Below, in pieces: positions 1-9,027 of a stretch of DNA of 64,000 bases. Position 1 is the first letter of the stretch, and each line of letters starts with the position of its first letter. The translations under genes and the position numbers were made by a program. Below the pieces are notes generated by a model. It saw only the letters and a list, made by a program, of their open reading frames with translations. It searched no databases and was not told the DNA's origin. The DNA is from BOG-908 sp965198915 (GTDB lineage: Bacteria > Pseudomonadota > Alphaproteobacteria > Acetobacterales > Acetobacteraceae): assembly GCA_965198915.1 (NCBI GenBank), contig CBDAQC010000002.1, positions 434,001 to 498,000 on the forward strand. The letters are read 5' to 3'.

Positions 1-911
1 ACCTCGGGCGAGACGATGGAGAAGATCTGCTGCCCTGGCGTGACGTAATTGCCTTTCTCGACGTTGCGGCGAGTGATCCAGCCGTCCTGCGGGGCGCGCA
101 CTACGCACCATTCCAGGTTGAGCTTCGCCTGGGCCAGGTTGGCGTCCGCCTGGCTGACATTGCCCTGCAACTGCTTCACCTGCGCGTTGCTCTGGGCGAT
201 GTTGGGCTTTACCGGTGTGGCCTGCTGCACCGCTGCCTGGGCTGAGGCGACCTGCGCCTCTGCCGAACGCAGTGCGGCCGTTGCGTAATCCACCTGCTGG
301 CCGGAAGTGGCGGCGCGCGGGATCGATTGCTGGCGCTTGTAGTCCGTCTGCGCCTTGAACAGATTGGCCTGGGCGTCCAGCAACTGTGCCTTCGCGGACT
401 CCAGCCGGGCAGGGAAGTTCACCTGTGCCACGTCCAGCGCGTGTGTGGCGGCGGCGTATTGTCCCTGGCTGGCGGCGAGCTGGCCCTGCGCCTGTTCCAG
501 CGCGGCCTCGTATTGCCGCGGGTCGATATGGATAAGCGGGTCGCCCTGGCGCACGAACTGGTTGTCGTTGACGTCCAGCGAGACGACCTCGCCGGTTACA
601 CGCGGCGAGATGGTGACGGCGCGGCCGTCCGTATAGGCGTCGTCGGTGGTCTCGATGTCCTTGGTCGATTGCCAGTAGTAGATGCCGCCGGCGATCAGGC
701 CCACCAGCACCACGACCATGGCGATGCGCACGAACGGCCGGGCGCGGGCGCGGCGCTGCTCCTGCTTGCGGTCGGCTTCCTCCTGGCGGCGCTTGTCTTC
801 GCCGCCCTTGCCGTCGTCCTGCTTCTTGTCCCGGGGCTGCTCGCGGGGGCTCTGGTCTTCTGACTCGTCCTCATCCTGCTTGCGGCTTTGGGATGGTTCG
901 CTGTCGGCCAT
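1..911 (-). CDS. EmrA/HlyD-family membrane fusion protein (partial, C-terminus off the window)
   Basis: Periplasmic adaptor of a multidrug efflux pump, inferred from family. About 303 residues are visible, starting at the ATG at 911. A very hydrophilic cytoplasmic head rich in Lys, Arg, Glu and Gln (about residues 1-58) is followed by one membrane segment (VVVLVGLIAGGIYYW). Then comes the typical TDDAYTDGRAVTISPRVTG biotinyl-lipoyl strand and a long alanine/glutamine-rich coiled-coil hairpin (DPRQYEAALEQAQGQLAAS). The second lipoyl half begins near RAPQDGWITRR, and the reading frame runs off the left edge. In this family the inner-membrane MFS partner (EmrB type) usually lies next downstream, which would be outside the window. 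An inverted repeat just upstream suggests TetR-type control. The long charged head is unusual for EmrA. Confidence 0.9.
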   Translation of the reverse strand, partial: MADSEPSQSRKQDEDESEDQSPREQPRDKKQDDGKGGEDKRRQEEADRKQEQRRARARPFVRIAMVVVLVGLIAGGIYYWQSTKDIETTDDAYTDGRAVTISPRVTGEVVSLDVNDNQFVRQGDPLIHIDPRQYEAALEQAQGQLAASQGQYAAATHALDVAQVNFPARLESAKAQLLDAQANLFKAQTDYKRQQSIPRAATSGQQVDYATAALRSAEAQVASAQAAVQQATPVKPNIAQSNAQVKQLQGNVSQADANLAQAKLNLEWCVVRAPQDGWITRRNVEKGNYVTPGQQIFSIVSPE

Positions 912-930
912 GGTCTAAGCCTCATCTGTC

Positions 931-949
931 TGACCGATCGGTTCGGTCA
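931..949. promoter_or_regulatory. Candidate TetR-type operator upstream of the efflux adaptor gene
   Basis: TGACCGA and TCGGTCA form perfect 7-base arms around a 5-base spacer, and ACCGATCGGT inside it is itself a palindrome. It lies about 20-40 bases upstream of the ATG at 911. Inverted repeats built on GACCGA/TCGGTC are typical of TetR-family operators in front of efflux genes. No tetR gene adjoins it in the window, so the regulator is not identified. Confidence 0.5.
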
Positions 950-1160
950 TATGTGGCGCTTCTGTAACGCGGCAAAAGGGAGGCGGGAAGGGGAGGACGA
1001 AAGCCTTCTTGGTGAAGAACCGAACCCCGGGCTCGTGCTGGCTGGAAACGGAGCGCCTTCCCTGCCGGCCAGCAGGCGTGGCTGCCCTGGCCAGTTAAGC
1101 AAGTAAGGCGGCGGAGTTTTTCTGCCATTCCTTGAACGGCCGGCCGGCTGCCTCCCGTGC

Positions 1161-2924
1161 CTAGGTCACCACCAATTCCGGCTCGGGCGTGAACGCCTGC
1201 GTCCTTACCAATCGCGCATAAAGCCCGTCCGCGGCCATCAGGTCCGCGTGAGTGCCCTGCTCGACCGCCCTGCCATCGGCCATGGCGACGACGAGATCCG
1301 CATCGCGCACGGTGGAGAGGCGGTGGGCGACGATGATCGTGGTGCGCCCGGACCGCAGACGCGTGAGGGCGAGCTGCACGGCCGCTTCGCTCTCCGCATC
1401 GAGCGCGCTGGTCGCCTCGTCCAGCAGAAGCACGCGCGGGTCACGCAACAGAGCCCGCGCCAGGGCCACGCGCTGGCGCTGGCCGCCGGACAGAAGCTGG
1501 CCGCCGGTGCCGACGCGTGTGGCCATGCCGTCCGGCAAGGCGCGTATGAAGCCGGCGGCTGCGGCGGCTTCGGCGGCGTTCCAGATTTCCGCCTCGCCGG
1601 CGCGCGGACGGCCCATGGCGATGTTGGCGCCTACCGTGTCGTCGAACAGCATCACGTCCTGGCCGACATAGGCGATGGCGTCGCGCAGGCTGGCGATGGC
1701 CACGCTGCGTATGTCCGCCCCGTCCAGCAGGATGGCGCCGCCGGTCACGTCCTTCAGACGCGGGATCAAAGTGAGCGCGGTCGACTTGCCGGCGCCTGAC
1801 GCACCGACCAGGGCCACGGTCAGGCCCGGCTGCGCTTCGAAGGTCAGCCCGTCCAGTCCGACACGGCCGTCCGGGTAGGTGAAGCGCACCGCCTCGAAGC
1901 AGAGATGGCCGTGCCCGGTGGGCAGTATCTGCGCGCCGGGGCGGTCCAATATCTCGGCCGGCTCGTCGATCACGCCGAACACCCGCACCAGGCCGGCCAT
2001 GCCCTCCTGCAGCGCGGCGTTCAACGCACCCAGCGCGCGCACCGGGCGGGAAGCCAGCAGCAGGGCGGCCACGAAGCCGGTGAAGTCGCCCAGCGTGTTG
2101 CCGCCGTTGGCCGCCCGCCAGCCGGCAAAGCCCAGCACGGCCGCAACCGCGGCGCCGCCCAGCACTTCCAGGAACGGGTCCACACGCGCGCGGCTGCGGT
2201 TCATCTTCAGCAGCGAGTGATAGAGCGACTGGAACATGGCGTTGGCACGTCGGCGTTCGCTCTCCTCCAGACGGTAGGCGCGCACCGTGCGGGCCTGGGT
2301 GAAGCTTTCGTGCAGCAGCGTCGCCGTCTCGCCCATGCGCTCCTGCATGCCGCCCGAGGCGCGGCGGACGCGCTTGCCCACGCGCTGTATGGGAATAGCC
2401 GCCAGCGGATAGAGCAGGGCGGCGATCAGGCTGAACTCCCAGTCCAGGTAGAACATGGTGCCGACCAGGCCCACTACGGTGACCACATCGCCGATGGCGT
2501 TGACCGCCCGTATCAGCGCCTCGCGCACCGTGGTCGCGTCCGTGGTGAAGCGGGCGGCGAGCGCTGCCGGCGCCTCGCGCTCCAGCCTGGTCAGGTCGGC
2601 GCGCACGAGCTGGGCGAACATGCGCTCCTGCAGCTCGCGTATGACCAGCAGCACGAGCTGCTGGACCAGCACGGTCTGGCCGTACTGGGCCGCCGCCTTG
2701 GCCGAGGTGATGGCGAGGACCAGCGCGGGTATCTGGTAGAGAATTCGGCTGTCATGCGCCTCGAACATGCTGAGCGCGCGCTGGATGACCACCGGATAGA
2801 CTGCGGTGAGGCCCGCCATCAACGCGGTGAGCAGGAGGACCAGCAGAAGCCGGCCGCCATGATGTCGTATGTGCTCGCGCCAGAGCCGCAGCATCATGGC
2901 CCGGGTGGTTGTCTCGTCCTGCAT
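1161..2924 (-). CDS. ABC transporter, fused permease/ATPase (MsbA-like lipid exporter family)
   Basis: Half-transporter of about 587 residues with an N-terminal six-helix exporter domain (about residues 20-310) and a C-terminal ATPase domain. Walker A is GASGAGKST (about 375-383), the signature is LSGGQRQRVALARAL (about 478), Walker B is VLLLDEATSALD (about 498), and the switch histidine lies in IVAHRLSTV (about 533). Domain order and length match MsbA and other type-1 homodimeric exporters. The substrate may be lipid A or another lipid but cannot be read from sequence. The ATG at 2924 is preferred. A GTG at 2942 would add six residues, and neither has a clear ribosome binding site. The small gene at 3006-3272 lies 81 bases upstream on the same strand. 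Confidence 0.9.
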   Translation of the reverse strand: MQDETTTRAMMLRLWREHIRHHGGRLLLVLLLTALMAGLTAVYPVVIQRALSMFEAHDSRILYQIPALVLAITSAKAAAQYGQTVLVQQLVLLVIRELQERMFAQLVRADLTRLEREAPAALAARFTTDATTVREALIRAVNAIGDVVTVVGLVGTMFYLDWEFSLIAALLYPLAAIPIQRVGKRVRRASGGMQERMGETATLLHESFTQARTVRAYRLEESERRRANAMFQSLYHSLLKMNRSRARVDPFLEVLGGAAVAAVLGFAGWRAANGGNTLGDFTGFVAALLLASRPVRALGALNAALQEGMAGLVRVFGVIDEPAEILDRPGAQILPTGHGHLCFEAVRFTYPDGRVGLDGLTFEAQPGLTVALVGASGAGKSTALTLIPRLKDVTGGAILLDGADIRSVAIASLRDAIAYVGQDVMLFDDTVGANIAMGRPRAGEAEIWNAAEAAAAAGFIRALPDGMATRVGTGGQLLSGGQRQRVALARALLRDPRVLLLDEATSALDAESEAAVQLALTRLRSGRTTIIVAHRLSTVRDADLVVAMADGRAVEQGTHADLMAADGLYARLVRTQAFTPEPELVVT

Positions 2925-3005
2925 CGGAGGCGCGTGTATCACGCGCGTGTCAGGCCGCGAAGCCGGCGTGGCGCTGCTTCGGAAAGACTATGCCCGGACG
3001 TGGCG

Positions 3006-3272
3006 CTAATGCGCTTCGGAGGGCGCTTCGCTGCTGCGCAGGTGCCAGAGGCGCTCGTGCGAGGCCATCAACGGCGCCACGATCGCGTCGCGGCGGTCCG
3101 GCTTCGGAGCGGTGCGCAGCAGGACCAGCTCCAATGTCACGAGCAGGTCGCCGGCCACGTTGAGTTCGCCCTCGTCACACGCGTGATCGAAGGCGGCCTG
3201 TATCTTGTCGCTCAACCTGCGGCTGTAGCGTTCCTGGTCGGGCGATGCGTTGGAGGCTGTTGTCTGTGACAT
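3006..3272 (-). CDS. Small hypothetical protein, 88 residues
   Basis: Soluble, charged, predicted mostly helical protein with no signal peptide, membrane segment or cysteine. The centre (QAAFDHACDEGELNVAGDLL) looks like a helical hairpin and the tail is acidic and polar. I do not recognise a named family, although short proteins of this composition recur next to exporter genes in related alphaproteobacteria. It starts with ATG at 3272 and is probably transcribed with the ABC transporter gene downstream on the same strand. Confidence 0.6.
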   Translation of the reverse strand: MSQTTASNASPDQERYSRRLSDKIQAAFDHACDEGELNVAGDLLVTLELVLLRTAPKPDRRDAIVAPLMASHERLWHLRSSEAPSEAH

Positions 3273-3361
3273 GTGAGTGGGACCGGGCCGTTCGCGTGCG
3301 CCAGTTTGCCAGAAAACGTGCCAACGTCAAAGCGTGACGATCACGCAATGGTCCGGCGGTC

Positions 3362-4150
3362 TTAACAATGCGGCGCCGGGCGCACATCCAGCTGGGTCAG
3401 CCGGCCGTTCATCTGGAAGTCGCCGAAGTTCATCGCGAGCTGGTCCGCCACGCCGTTGGCATAGTAGAGCATGCCGATCTCGTAGTCCGGTGTCTCGGCC
3501 GCGTGGCTGCGCGCGAAGAAGGCGATATGGACGTGGCCGGACGGCAGTGCCGACAGGGCCGCCCATTTCTGCGGCGGGCTGCCGGAACCGGTCTTGTCCC
3601 AGTTCTGGATCGTGACGAACGTATCCTGCGCGCCGTCCGCCCCTGTGCCGTCGAACAGCGGCACGCTGAGGAATTTCTGGCCGCCGGCCGCGGCGTCGAT
3701 CAGGGCGTTGGTGTGCGCCATCGGCAGAAGCGTGCCGTCCGGCAGCAGGACCGTGGTCTTCTGCGGCGTGGTGAAATCGGCGTGCCCCGGGCCGCCGGCA
3801 TGGCTCAGCGTGGCGGTGCCGTCCACCTGCTCGGTGACTGCCGTGTCGGTCACCTGCTTGCTGTGGAAGTCGAGATGGGTGCCGTCCTTGGTCTCCAGCG
3901 TCGCGTAATCGGAGACCATGTGCACGTCCTGGCCGTCCTGGTTGGTCAGGTCGATCACCAAATGCTGGGAGGTGGTCCAGGCGCCGCACGTGTCCATCAC
4001 GTCGTACGTCATCGACCCGTGCGCGGCCATGACCGTCTGCGCCTTCGTGGTGTCCAGGCTGAGCGCGTAGACCGCGTGATGGGCGGCGAGCGGGGCCGCC
4101 TGGGCCGCGGTTGCGGCCAGCAGGAACGGAAGGGTTGCCAGGTGGCGCAT
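3362..4150 (-). CDS. eipB: EipB-like (DUF1849) periplasmic cell-envelope integrity protein
   Basis: Secreted protein of 262 residues. The start at 4150 gives a clean signal peptide (MRHLATLPFLLAATAAQA). The mature part is rich in beta strands and contains DTCGAWTTSQHLVI, the hallmark of DUF1849. One cysteine is near residue 54 and the other is the very last residue, which fits the single disulfide known for Brucella EipB. EipB proteins form a periplasmic beta-spiral and are needed for envelope stability in alphaproteobacteria; the exact molecular role is not settled. It is divergent from the alcohol dehydrogenase gene at 4344, with a palindrome in the shared intergenic region. The frame stays open upstream to 4477, but that extension lacks coding character. 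Confidence 0.85.
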   Translation of the reverse strand: MRHLATLPFLLAATAAQAAPLAAHHAVYALSLDTTKAQTVMAAHGSMTYDVMDTCGAWTTSQHLVIDLTNQDGQDVHMVSDYATLETKDGTHLDFHSKQVTDTAVTEQVDGTATLSHAGGPGHADFTTPQKTTVLLPDGTLLPMAHTNALIDAAAGGQKFLSVPLFDGTGADGAQDTFVTIQNWDKTGSGSPPQKWAALSALPSGHVHIAFFARSHAAETPDYEIGMLYYANGVADQLAMNFGDFQMNGRLTQLDVRPAPHC

Positions 4151-4179
4151 GCGCAAGGTCGGCTCCGGTGCTGGGGTTG

Positions 4180-4196
4180 ACAGGCTTAAAGCCTGT
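4180..4196. promoter_or_regulatory. Perfect 17-base palindrome in a divergent intergenic region
   Basis: ACAGGCTT and AAGCCTGT are perfect 8-base arms around one A. It sits 30 bases upstream of the eipB start and 148 bases upstream of the alcohol dehydrogenase start. TTGACA overlaps its left arm, so on the plus strand it could be an operator covering a -35 element. It could equally fold in an eipB leader RNA. Confidence 0.4.
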
Positions 4197-4343
4197 GGCG
4201 CACGGAAGGAAGCCGTCCCCGCCCACGGCCAGACTGGCGCCCGCCCGCCGGGCGGGACCACCTCTGCCGCTTTTTTCCGCCGTCGCGGCAACCCGGCGCA
4301 TCCTGCCCCGTAGGCGAGGCTCCGAAATTGGAGATCGCAGCCA

Positions 4344-5441
4344 ATGCCGAAAGCCACAGGATACGCCGCGCAGCATTCCTTCAGCCGCCTCAAGCCGATC
4401 AGCTTCGAACGCGACGACCCGAAGGCGAACGAGGTCGAGATCGAGGTCCTGTATTGCGGCATCTGCCACTCGGACATCCATCAGGTGAAGAACGAGTGGG
4501 GCAACACCGTCTATCCCTGCATGCCGGGACACGAGATCGTGGGCCGTGTGTCGCGCGCCGGCGCCAGCGTGACGCGCCACCGGGTCGGCGACATGGTGGG
4601 CGTGGGCTGCATGATCGACAGCTGCCGCCATTGCGAGCCCTGCCGCACGCATGACGAGAATTACTGCGAAGGCCCGAACAGCTGGCTCGCCACCTATAAT
4701 GGCCCGATGGTGCCGGCCGCGAAATCGCCTGACGGCAAAAACTCGTATGGGCGCGACAACACCTATGGCGGCTACTCCAGCGCCGTCGTGGTGGCCGAGG
4801 ATTTCGTGCTGAAAATCCCTGCCGGCCTCACGCCCGACGTGGCCGCGCCCATCCTGTGCGCCGGGGTGACCACCTACTCGCCGATGAAGCATTGGGGCGT
4901 GAAGTCCGGCGACAAGGTCGGCATCGTGGGCTTCGGCGGGCTGGGCGACATGGCCGCCAAGATCGCCCGCGCGATGGGCGCCGAAGTCACCATCTTCACG
5001 CGGACGAAGGAGAAGCTGGAGGAGGCGCGCAAGCTTGGCGCGATGGGTGTGCTGGAAAGCGATCAGGATACGTTGAAGAAGCTGAAAAGCAGTTTCGACT
5101 TCATCCTGAGCACGGTACCCGAGAAGCACGACGTCAACCCGTTCGTCGAACTGCTTAAGCGTGACAAGACGCTGGTGGTGGTGGGTGCGCTGGAGCCGCT
5201 GGCGCCGGTGAACAACCAGGAAGTGGCGTTCCACCGCAAGCGCGTGGCCGGTTCGCTGATCGGCAACATCGCGGACACCCAGGAGGTTTTGGAGTTCTGC
5301 GCCGAGCACAAGATCGGTCCGGACGTCCAGGTGATCCCGATCCAGGAGGTCAACCACGCCTACAAAGAGGTCATCAAAGGCGAGGTGCGGTTTCGGTATG
5401 TGATCGATATGGCCAGCCTGAAACTGGACGAGGCTGCCTAG
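4344..5441 (+). CDS. Zinc-dependent NAD(P) alcohol dehydrogenase (cinnamyl-alcohol dehydrogenase/YahK type)
   Basis: Medium-chain dehydrogenase/reductase of 365 residues that should interconvert primary alcohols and aldehydes, probably with NADPH as in YahK and Ahr. The catalytic zinc site is C38-G-I-C-H42 with the PGHEIVGRV helix following. The structural zinc loop is C-x5-C-x2-C-x2-C-x6-C (CMIDSCRHCEPCRTHDENYC). The Rossmann motif GFGGLGDMAAK is near residue 194. Length matches the family. The start at 4344 is the only one that gives the conserved N-terminus. It is followed directly by a family B repeat. The physiological aldehyde is unknown. Confidence 0.9.
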   Translation: MPKATGYAAQHSFSRLKPISFERDDPKANEVEIEVLYCGICHSDIHQVKNEWGNTVYPCMPGHEIVGRVSRAGASVTRHRVGDMVGVGCMIDSCRHCEPCRTHDENYCEGPNSWLATYNGPMVPAAKSPDGKNSYGRDNTYGGYSSAVVVAEDFVLKIPAGLTPDVAAPILCAGVTTYSPMKHWGVKSGDKVGIVGFGGLGDMAAKIARAMGAEVTIFTRTKEKLEEARKLGAMGVLESDQDTLKKLKSSFDFILSTVPEKHDVNPFVELLKRDKTLVVVGALEPLAPVNNQEVAFHRKRVAGSLIGNIADTQEVLEFCAEHKIGPDVQVIPIQEVNHAYKEVIKGEVRFRYVIDMASLKLDEAA

Positions 5442-5442
5442 C

Positions 5443-5720
5443 AGGCCAGAAGCTCTGCCCCTGGCCCCCGTTGCCGGACAGTAGCCCTAAAAAACCTGCC
5501 AGACGTATACCTACGAAGTGGGGTCTGGGGCCAAGGCCTTTGTCTGTTTGAAAACTCGCCCTGGCGGCCATCTGTCGGCGGTTTCCTGCGCTCCGGTGCT
5601 CATGGCTACAGGAGCCACTCCGCTCCGGTGCTCGAAAAATCACCGCCAGCTGACACACCAGGCCAAGTTTTCAAACAGACACTTAGCGGGGTTTGGGGCA
5701 GCGCCCCAACCTTGCCCACC
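5443..5720. repeat. Dispersed intergenic repeat, family B, copy 1 (long form)
   Basis: This fills the 323-base gap between the alcohol dehydrogenase and gcvP stops. It carries the family B signature, with GGGGTCTGGGGCCAAGGCC near 5519 and, as the far arm, GGGGTTTGGGGCAGCGCCCC ending in CCAACCTTGCC. TCTGTTTGAAAACT and its complement AAGTTTTCAAACAGA also pair across the centre. The centre has two copies of GCTCCGGTGCTC. The element separates two convergent genes and would form strong stems in RNA from either strand. Confidence 0.75.
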
Positions 5721-5764
5721 CGTCAAGACTATCCCTCGCGCCATGGCATGCGGCGCTCCCGACC

Positions 5765-8635
5765 CTACTCGGCCGCCTCCGAATATGCGCTGACCGGCGC
5801 ACAAGTGCATGCCAGGTTGCGATCCCCATACGCGTTGTCCACGCGTTTCACCGGCGGCCAGTATTTGGCGGCACCCACGCCGGCCGGGAAAGCCGCCATC
5901 TCGCGGGAGTAGGGATGGCGCCAGTTCGCCGACGCGATCTCCGCAGCCACGTGTGGCGCGTTGCGCAGCGCGTTGTCCGTGCGGTCCGCCTGGCCGGCGG
6001 CGATGGAAGCGATCTCGCCGGCGATGGCGATCATCGCGTCGCAGAACCGGTCGATCTCCGCGCGCGGTTCGCTCTCGGTCGGCTCTACCATCAATGTGCC
6101 CGGCACCGGCCAGGACATGGTGGGCGCGTGAAAGCCGTAATCCTGCAGGCGCTTGGCGATGTCCTCCACCTGTATGCCGGCCGTCTGCGCGAAGCCGCGG
6201 CAATCTAAAATGCACTCATGTGCCACCGTGCCCTGCGCGCCTCGGTATAGGATGGGGTAGTGGGCCCCCAGCCGGGCGGCGATGTAGTTGGCGCTCAGTA
6301 TCGCGATCTGAGTCGCGCGTTTCAGGCCGGCGGCCCCCATCAGCCGAATATAGGCGTAGCTGATGGGCAGGATGGTGGCGCTGCCGAACGGAGCCGCCGA
6401 GACCGGGCCAATACCCGTGAAGGGCCCGGCATCCGGGCGGAACGGATGGTTCGGCAGGAACGGTGCGAGGTGTGCCGCGACGCCGATCGGGCCGATGCCG
6501 GGGCCGCCGCCGCCATGCGGGATGCAGAATGTCTTGTGCAGGTTCAGGTGGCATACATCGGCGCCGATGTGGCCAGGGCTGGTCAGGCCGAGTTGCGCGT
6601 TCATGTTGGCGCCGTCCATATAGACCTGGCCGCCATGCGCGTGAACGATTTCGCAGATTTCGGCGATCTGCTCTTCGAACACGCCATGCGTGCTGGGGTA
6701 GGTGATCATCAGTGCCGCCAGCGCAGCGGCATGCTTCTCCGCCTTGGCGCGCAGGTCGGAGACATCGATGTTGCCGTCACGGTCGCAGCCCACGACCACG
6801 ATGCGCAGTCCGGCCATGGCGGCACTTGCCGGGTTGGTGCCGTGCGCGCTGCTTGGAATCAGGCAGATGCGCCGTGCGTCTTCGCCGCGCGCGGCGTGGT
6901 AGGCGCGTATAGCGAGCAGGCCGGCATATTCGCCCTGGCTGCCGGCGTTCGGCTGCAGGCTCACGGTATGGAAGCCGGTGGCGCGTGCCAGCCAGGCGGA
7001 CAGGTCCGCCACCAGCGCCGCGTAACCTTGCGTCTGCGCGGCGGGCGCGAACGGGTGAATGTTGGCGAAGCCCGGCCAGGTGATCGGCAGCATCTCCGCC
7101 GTGGCGTTCAGCTTCATCGTGCAGGAGCCGAGCGGGATCATGCCGCGGTTGAGGGCCACGTCGCGATCCTCGAGCTGCTTGAGGTAGCGCAGCATCGCGT
7201 GTTCGGCGTGGTGGGCGGTGAACACGGGGTGAGTCAGGATGGGCGCGTTGCGCAACAGGCTGAGCGGGATGGAGGCGGGCGCGCTGTCGGGCGCCTGACC
7301 GAACAGGGCGCAGAGGCGGTGCAGCTCGTCGCGGGTCACCGTCTCGTCCAGCGCGATGGACACCGCATTCCCGTCCAGGCGGCGGATGTTGAAGCCGGTG
7401 TCAAGCGCGCGGGTGACCAGCGCCTCGGTGGCCGCGCTGGTCTCCAACGTGATGGTGTCGAAGAAGTCCGCGTGGCGTAGCGCGTGGCCGGCGCGGGTGG
7501 CGGCGTCGGCCAGCAGGCGGGCCTGCAGGTTCACCCGGCGCGCGATGCGCAGCAGGCCGGCGGGGCCGTGCCAGACGGCGTAGAAGCCGGCGATCACCGC
7601 CAGCAGCACCTGCGCGGTGCAGATGTTGCTGGTGGCCTTTTCGCGGCGGATGTGCTGCTCGCGCGTCTGCAGCGCCAGGCGCAAGGCGGGGTGGCCGGCA
7701 GCATCGATGCTGCGCCCCACCAGGCGCCCCGGCATCTGCCGCTTATAGGCTTCCGTGGTGGCGAAGAACGCCGCGTGCGGGCCGCCGAACCCTATCGGCA
7801 CGCCGAAACGCTGCGTGCTGCCGACGACGACGTCGGCACCCATTTCGCCGGGCGGTGTCAGCATGACCAGGCTCAGCACATCGGCGCACACGATCGCCAG
7901 CGCGCCGGCCTCGTGCGCGGCCTCAGTCTCCATCTGCAGCGAGCGTAGGGCGCCGGTGGTGCCTGGATATTGCAGCACCACGGCGAACGGGTTGGCTGCC
8001 CCGATGGCAGCCACGTCGCCCGGGGCGAAGTCGACCAGGACCCAGTCCAGCGGACGGGCGCGGGTTTCCAGCACGGCGCGGGTCTGCGGGTGCAGGTCGG
8101 CGGCCACCGCGATCACCCGGCTGCCGCTGCGCGAAATGCCGTGCGCCATGGCGACGGCTTCGGCCGCGGCGGTCGCCTCGTCCAGCAGCGAGGCGTTGGC
8201 GATCGGCAGGCCGGTGAGGTCGGCCACCATGGTCTGGAAGTTCAGCAGCGCTTCCAGCCGCCCTTGCGCGATCTCTGCCTGGTACGGCGTGTAGGCGGTG
8301 TACCAGCCGGGGTTCTCCAGCACGTTGCGCAGGATCACCGGCGGCGTGTGGGTGTTGTGGTAGCCGCAGCCGATCAGGCTCTTGGTGCGGCTGTCGTTGC
8401 GTGCGGCCAGTCCGGCCAGCTCGGCCAGCACCGCGGCTTCGTCTGCCGCCGGCGGCAGATCCATCGCCTGCGGACTGCGTATGCCGGCCGGAACCGTGCG
8501 CGCCATCAGCGCGTCCAGCGACTCCGCGCCCACCAGGCGCAACATCGCCAGCACTTCGGTCTCACTCGGCCCGATGTGGCGGGCGACAAAGGAGTCGGGC
8601 GCCTCGAGCGTGTCCAGGTCGGCCAGGCTTGTCAT
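5765..8635 (-). CDS. gcvP: Glycine dehydrogenase (decarboxylating), P protein
   Basis: Pyridoxal-phosphate enzyme of the glycine cleavage system. It decarboxylates glycine and passes the aminomethyl group to the lipoyl arm of GcvH. At 956 residues it is the one-chain form with fused N- and C-terminal halves, as in E. coli. The cofactor lysine lies in NLHKTFCIPHGGGGPG (about residue 698), and the glycine-rich loop follows. The N-terminus (DSFVARHIGPS) is typical. The start codon lies 3 bases after the gcvH stop, so translation is likely coupled. It is the last gene of the riboswitch-controlled gcvTHP operon. Confidence 0.98.
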   Translation of the reverse strand: MTSLADLDTLEAPDSFVARHIGPSETEVLAMLRLVGAESLDALMARTVPAGIRSPQAMDLPPAADEAAVLAELAGLAARNDSRTKSLIGCGYHNTHTPPVILRNVLENPGWYTAYTPYQAEIAQGRLEALLNFQTMVADLTGLPIANASLLDEATAAAEAVAMAHGISRSGSRVIAVAADLHPQTRAVLETRARPLDWVLVDFAPGDVAAIGAANPFAVVLQYPGTTGALRSLQMETEAAHEAGALAIVCADVLSLVMLTPPGEMGADVVVGSTQRFGVPIGFGGPHAAFFATTEAYKRQMPGRLVGRSIDAAGHPALRLALQTREQHIRREKATSNICTAQVLLAVIAGFYAVWHGPAGLLRIARRVNLQARLLADAATRAGHALRHADFFDTITLETSAATEALVTRALDTGFNIRRLDGNAVSIALDETVTRDELHRLCALFGQAPDSAPASIPLSLLRNAPILTHPVFTAHHAEHAMLRYLKQLEDRDVALNRGMIPLGSCTMKLNATAEMLPITWPGFANIHPFAPAAQTQGYAALVADLSAWLARATGFHTVSLQPNAGSQGEYAGLLAIRAYHAARGEDARRICLIPSSAHGTNPASAAMAGLRIVVVGCDRDGNIDVSDLRAKAEKHAAALAALMITYPSTHGVFEEQIAEICEIVHAHGGQVYMDGANMNAQLGLTSPGHIGADVCHLNLHKTFCIPHGGGGPGIGPIGVAAHLAPFLPNHPFRPDAGPFTGIGPVSAAPFGSATILPISYAYIRLMGAAGLKRATQIAILSANYIAARLGAHYPILYRGAQGTVAHECILDCRGFAQTAGIQVEDIAKRLQDYGFHAPTMSWPVPGTLMVEPTESEPRAEIDRFCDAMIAIAGEIASIAAGQADRTDNALRNAPHVAAEIASANWRHPYSREMAAFPAGVGAAKYWPPVKRVDNAYGDRNLACTCAPVSAYSEAAE

Positions 8636-8638
8636 AGG

Positions 8639-9016
8639 CTACAGAGTCTCCAGGAAGCTCTCATAGGCTTCGTCGTCCATCAGGGTCTCGAAGACGTCCT
8701 CGTCGCCCGGCTCCATGCGCCAGAACCAGCCTTCGCCGGTTGGGTCGCGATTGATCAGGCCGGGATCGTCGACGATGTTCTCGTTGGTCTCGGCGATGCG
8801 GCCGGCGAGCGGGGCATAGACGTCGTTCGCCGCCTTGGTGCTCTCTACCGTGGCTACCGACTCGCCTTCGACGATCTCCCGGTCCACCGCCGGCAGCTCG
8901 ACGAAGACGATGTCGCCCAGCGCTTCCTGCGCGTGGTCGGTGATGCCGATGGTGAGCGTGCCGTCATCCTCCAGGCGAACCCATTCGTGGTCTTTCGTGT
9001 ATCGTGTCTCGGCCAT
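8639..9016 (-). CDS. gcvH: Glycine cleavage system H protein
   Basis: Lipoyl carrier of 125 residues that shuttles the aminomethyl group between GcvP, GcvT and dihydrolipoamide dehydrogenase. The lipoylated lysine is K61 in VESTKAANDVYAP. The N-terminus (RYTKDHEWVRLEDDG) and the acidic C-terminal helix (DEDVFETLMDDEAYESFL) are typical. It lies between gcvT, 11 bases upstream, and gcvP, 3 bases downstream. Confidence 0.98.
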   Translation of the reverse strand: MAETRYTKDHEWVRLEDDGTLTIGITDHAQEALGDIVFVELPAVDREIVEGESVATVESTKAANDVYAPLAGRIAETNENIVDDPGLINRDPTGEGWFWRMEPGDEDVFETLMDDEAYESFLETL

Positions 9017-9027
9017 GTGTCTGCTCG

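Noticed and set aside
3327..5357. Long minus-strand open frame across the eipB and alcohol dehydrogenase genes
   Set aside because: Composition (His/Arg/Ala-rich, no domain) is typical of the antisense frame of GC-rich genes; real genes occupy both parts.
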